This document shows, in pieces, positions 19,185 through 21,074 of a stretch of 21,074 nt of DNA (the first letter of the stretch is position 1; every line of letters begins with the position of its first letter). This DNA comes from Verrucomicrobia bacterium UBA6775 (GTDB lineage Bacteria; Verrucomicrobiota; Verrucomicrobiia; Limisphaerales; UBA1096): assembly GCA_002453165.1 (NCBI GenBank), contig DKGH01000087.1, positions 1-21,074 of the forward strand. Reading direction: 5' to 3'. The notes beneath the pieces are model-generated. The model was not told the DNA's origin. It searched no databases and worked only from the letters and a program-made list of their open reading frames with translations. Both the position numbers and the translations under genes were made by a program.

Positions 19185-21074
19185 ATGGATTCCAACAACA
19201 GTCCCCCAGTGATCGATTGTCCGAATTTGCTAAAGGCGTTGGTGTACTTCAATTTTGTCCTGCTATTTTTCGGAGGTATAATGTCTTTTGGAGATTTAAA
19301 GAATGGTGGTGACTTGGATGACGTCGGGTTCCTGGGTCTCTTGTTGTATGCCTTTTTATTTCTGTTCATCCTGGCGTTTGCAATTCGCTCAAAGGAACCC
19401 GGCGGGAGGCTTCGGGCGATTTCGCATCTGTTGCTGATTGTTGTCGGGCCGCTTGGTGCTGCCATCTCGGGTGCGTACATTGGCGATGTTATCACGGGTG
19501 AACCTGACTGGGGTTTATTGTTGGGGTTATGCGGCAGCTATTTGGGGCTAGCCGTTTACTTTGTCTCCCGGCCGAAAAACCGGGGTAACCGTCGTCAGTT
19601 GCTGACTCATACGTTGTTGATTTATGTTGGACCCTTCGTGGCAGGCCTGATCGGGGGAGGAATAGGTTGGTACGGTTTTGATACAAATGAGGCGATCGCT
19701 ACGGGTGCGACCATCCTCGGTTTTGCCTACGCGATTCCGGTGAACCTGATTGCGGTGCTGACTCAGTTTGGTTGGAAGGAGAGTAAAGGGACTTTCCATC
19801 GTGTCGTCGTGCGCCTGTCGTGGTGCGGGGTCGGGCTGGTTGGCCTGGCCGTGGTTGGTGTGCTGGGCTACTACCTCATCGGGGGGTGGACGGGCGCCCG
19901 GGCTTGGGCCAAGCACAAGGCTACTGGTGAGTCGAACGGTTGGAAATATAGCATGGAGGATTACATCGGCGAGATCCCGGCCGATGACGACAACTTCTTC
20001 ATGGCCAAGCCGTTCAACGCGCTTCTTTTCACACAGGAACTAGGCGGCAAACCGGTTTACAAAAATCCTAAGGCCGAGGAGGAACTGGACGCCCTGCTGG
20101 ATCGAAGCCCCAGATCAGTGGTCAGTGGATTAAGGCGAGTCTCGAATCACATGGTTTTTCCAGACTGGCGTGGGTTTGCGCAGCGATTGCCAACCAAGTT
20201 TTCACGGGGTAACAGAAAGGTCGAATATGCGTTCTTTGCCGATGAACCGCCCTCCGATTTGAGTGATGAAGAATTGATCCAGCATTACTTTACCCAATTC
20301 GATGGGTTGTTGAGCGATCTACGGGAGGCAGCCAAGCGGCCTGGTCATTATTTTCCGATAGCCTACGAGAACGGCCCCGACACCAGTTTGCCGCATCTAG
20401 CCAAGTTTAAAGGAGTCGCCCAGCTCCTGCAATATACCGCCTTGGCCAAGCTGTATCGTGGCGATGTCGATGGGGCGATGGAGGATATCCGCCTGCAGTT
20501 TCGATTGTTCGAGGCCTCCGGTGCAGGGTTGTTCACGATCAGTCAACTGGTCAATATTTCCATCGGCCACATCACGGTCGATATGATCAACAAATGCCTG
20601 CACACCGGTAAGCTGAGCGACGAGCATCTTCAGGAACTTGAGCGATTGCTGGCGATTGACAAGGAGTACCTTGGCCAAATGGAACTCGCGATACAGGCCG
20701 AGCGCCTTGGTTATGGTCCCAATTATATTGAAAAGATCATCACTGGAGAGAGGGATAGCAGTGGCCCATTCAAAAGGCCAAACGGACTTATCCCGAAAAG
20801 TTGGCATTATCAGGATTTAATTTTCTACGATTCCACCCTGAAAGAGTATGTGTCGCTCATTCGCGAGGCGAAGACCTCCGGGAGAATTCAACAGTTATCC
20901 GTCAATATGTTGTTTATGGAAGCCAAGGTGGAGGCGACGAAGAATTGGCACGTTTTTACTCGTACTTTGCTTCGGGGGAACGAAAAGATCTTGGTCAAGT
21001 CAGGAGAGTTGATGAACCGGTTTGCCGCCGCCCGGCTTGGCGTGGCCATCGAGCGGCATCGCTTGGCCAAGGGC
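19185..21074 (+). CDS. large Verrucomicrobia-type membrane protein, 3' partial
   Basis: Open frame of 630 codons from the ATG at 19185 to the end of the window without a stop. An in-frame TAA at 19164 rules out an earlier start. Residues about 15-250 contain some seven hydrophobic helices (FNFVLLFFGGIMSF; LLLIVVGPLGAAISGAYIG; YVGPFVAGLIGGGIGW; GVGLVGLAVVGVLGYYLIGG). A soluble part follows, opening with GARAWAKHKATGESNGW and DDDNFFMAKPFNALL, then LLQYTALAKLYRGDVDGAMEDIRLQFRL, TISQLVNISIGHI and a long helical tail. From memory this soluble pattern matches a widespread unnamed family of Verrucomicrobial proteins normally anchored by one helix; the multi-helix front end looks like an addition. 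GC and GC3 are visibly lower than in the rest of the window, hinting at different origin or weaker codon selection. Cores at 20442, 20671 and 21063 are read LAKL, LGQM and LAKG. Function unknown. Confidence 0.8.
   Translation, partial: MDSNNSPPVIDCPNLLKALVYFNFVLLFFGGIMSFGDLKNGGDLDDVGFLGLLLYAFLFLFILAFAIRSKEPGGRLRAISHLLLIVVGPLGAAISGAYIGDVITGEPDWGLLLGLCGSYLGLAVYFVSRPKNRGNRRQLLTHTLLIYVGPFVAGLIGGGIGWYGFDTNEAIATGATILGFAYAIPVNLIAVLTQFGWKESKGTFHRVVVRLSWCGVGLVGLAVVGVLGYYLIGGWTGARAWAKHKATGESNGWKYSMEDYIGEIPADDDNFFMAKPFNALLFTQELGGKPVYKNPKAEEELDALLDRSPRSVVSGLRRVSNHMVFPDWRGFAQRLPTKFSRGNRKVEYAFFADEPPSDLSDEELIQHYFTQFDGLLSDLREAAKRPGHYFPIAYENGPDTSLPHLAKFKGVAQLLQYTALAKLYRGDVDGAMEDIRLQFRLFEASGAGLFTISQLVNISIGHITVDMINKCLHTGKLSDEHLQELERLLAIDKEYLGQMELAIQAERLGYGPNYIEKIITGERDSSGPFKRPNGLIPKSWHYQDLIFYDSTLKEYVSLIREAKTSGRIQQLSVNMLFMEAKVEATKNWHVFTRTLLRGNEKILVKSGELMNRFAAARLGVAIERHRLAKG

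Noticed and set aside
20397..20807. - strand frame with a natural-looking composition near the right edge
   Set aside because: The + strand frame is open for 630 codons with recognisable PVC-family motifs and covers it entirely.
84..21070. TTGGCCAA copies as HIP1, DUS/USS uptake sequences or CRISPR repeats
   Set aside because: HIP1 is GCGATCGC, and the known Neisseria and Haemophilus uptake sequences are different and not palindromic. Spacing is irregular and there are no spacers, so it is not a CRISPR array.
1..21074. tRNA, rRNA, riboswitch, phage or integrase signatures
   Set aside because: None was seen on either strand by reading; short or divergent RNAs could be missed without a covariance-model search.

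Overview
The window looks like chromosomal DNA of a free-living member of the PVC group, most likely Verrucomicrobiota (inference from gene content). It has a Verrucomicrobia/Planctomycetes-type secreted dehydrogenase fused to cytochrome c, a second secreted beta-propeller protein of the same ecological type, a pseudopilin with an H-x-GG...D C-terminus, a SASA-type carbohydrate esterase, and a Verrucomicrobia-style helical hypothetical protein. GC is high (about 60% by eye) except in the last 2 kb. Recognisable Shine-Dalgarno sequences are scarce. I saw no rRNA, tRNA, CRISPR array, phage genes or transposase.

Layout. 1-78: possible tail of a + strand gene. 114-4897 (- strand): secreted beta-propeller protein, polytopic membrane protein of unknown function, and an FAH-family hydrolase/dehydratase, possibly co-transcribed although a structured repeat separates the first two. 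4987-8592 (+): hicB antitoxin, a hicA toxin frame without a usable canonical start, a short MscS channel, a secreted low-complexity protein, and an MFS transporter. 8633-9625 (-): SBF/bile-acid-symporter-like carrier, divergent from 9707-14146 (+): large SGNH-like/dehydrogenase/HEAT/cytochrome c protein and a NupC-type nucleoside transporter. 14143-16675 (-): phoU-phoB-phoR phosphate-signalling operon with no pst genes in view. 16793-17629 (-): pseudopilin with its own terminator. 17750-18886 (+): SASA esterase. 18887-19184: repeat-bearing intergenic DNA. 19185-end (+): large membrane protein running off the window.

The most unusual feature is not a gene. It is a short perfect palindrome, core TTGGCCAA, usually extended to GCTTGGCCAAGC or CGCTTGGCCAAGCG. 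By hand count the 8-bp core occurs 27 times, the 12-mer 11 times and the 14-mer 9 times in 21 kb. Chance expectation for the core is about 0.3. Nine copies lie in roughly 1.1 kb of intergenic DNA. The other 18 lie inside genes, where they are read only as Leu-Gly-Gln or Leu-Ala-Lys, never in the Trp-Pro frame. All six coding 14-mers read Ala-Leu-Gly-Gln-Ala and sit mostly in signal peptides, linkers and low-complexity segments. This resembles a highly iterated palindrome or a proliferating palindromic element (compare HIP1 of cyanobacteria or Rickettsia palindromic elements), but I do not recognise this sequence as a described family.
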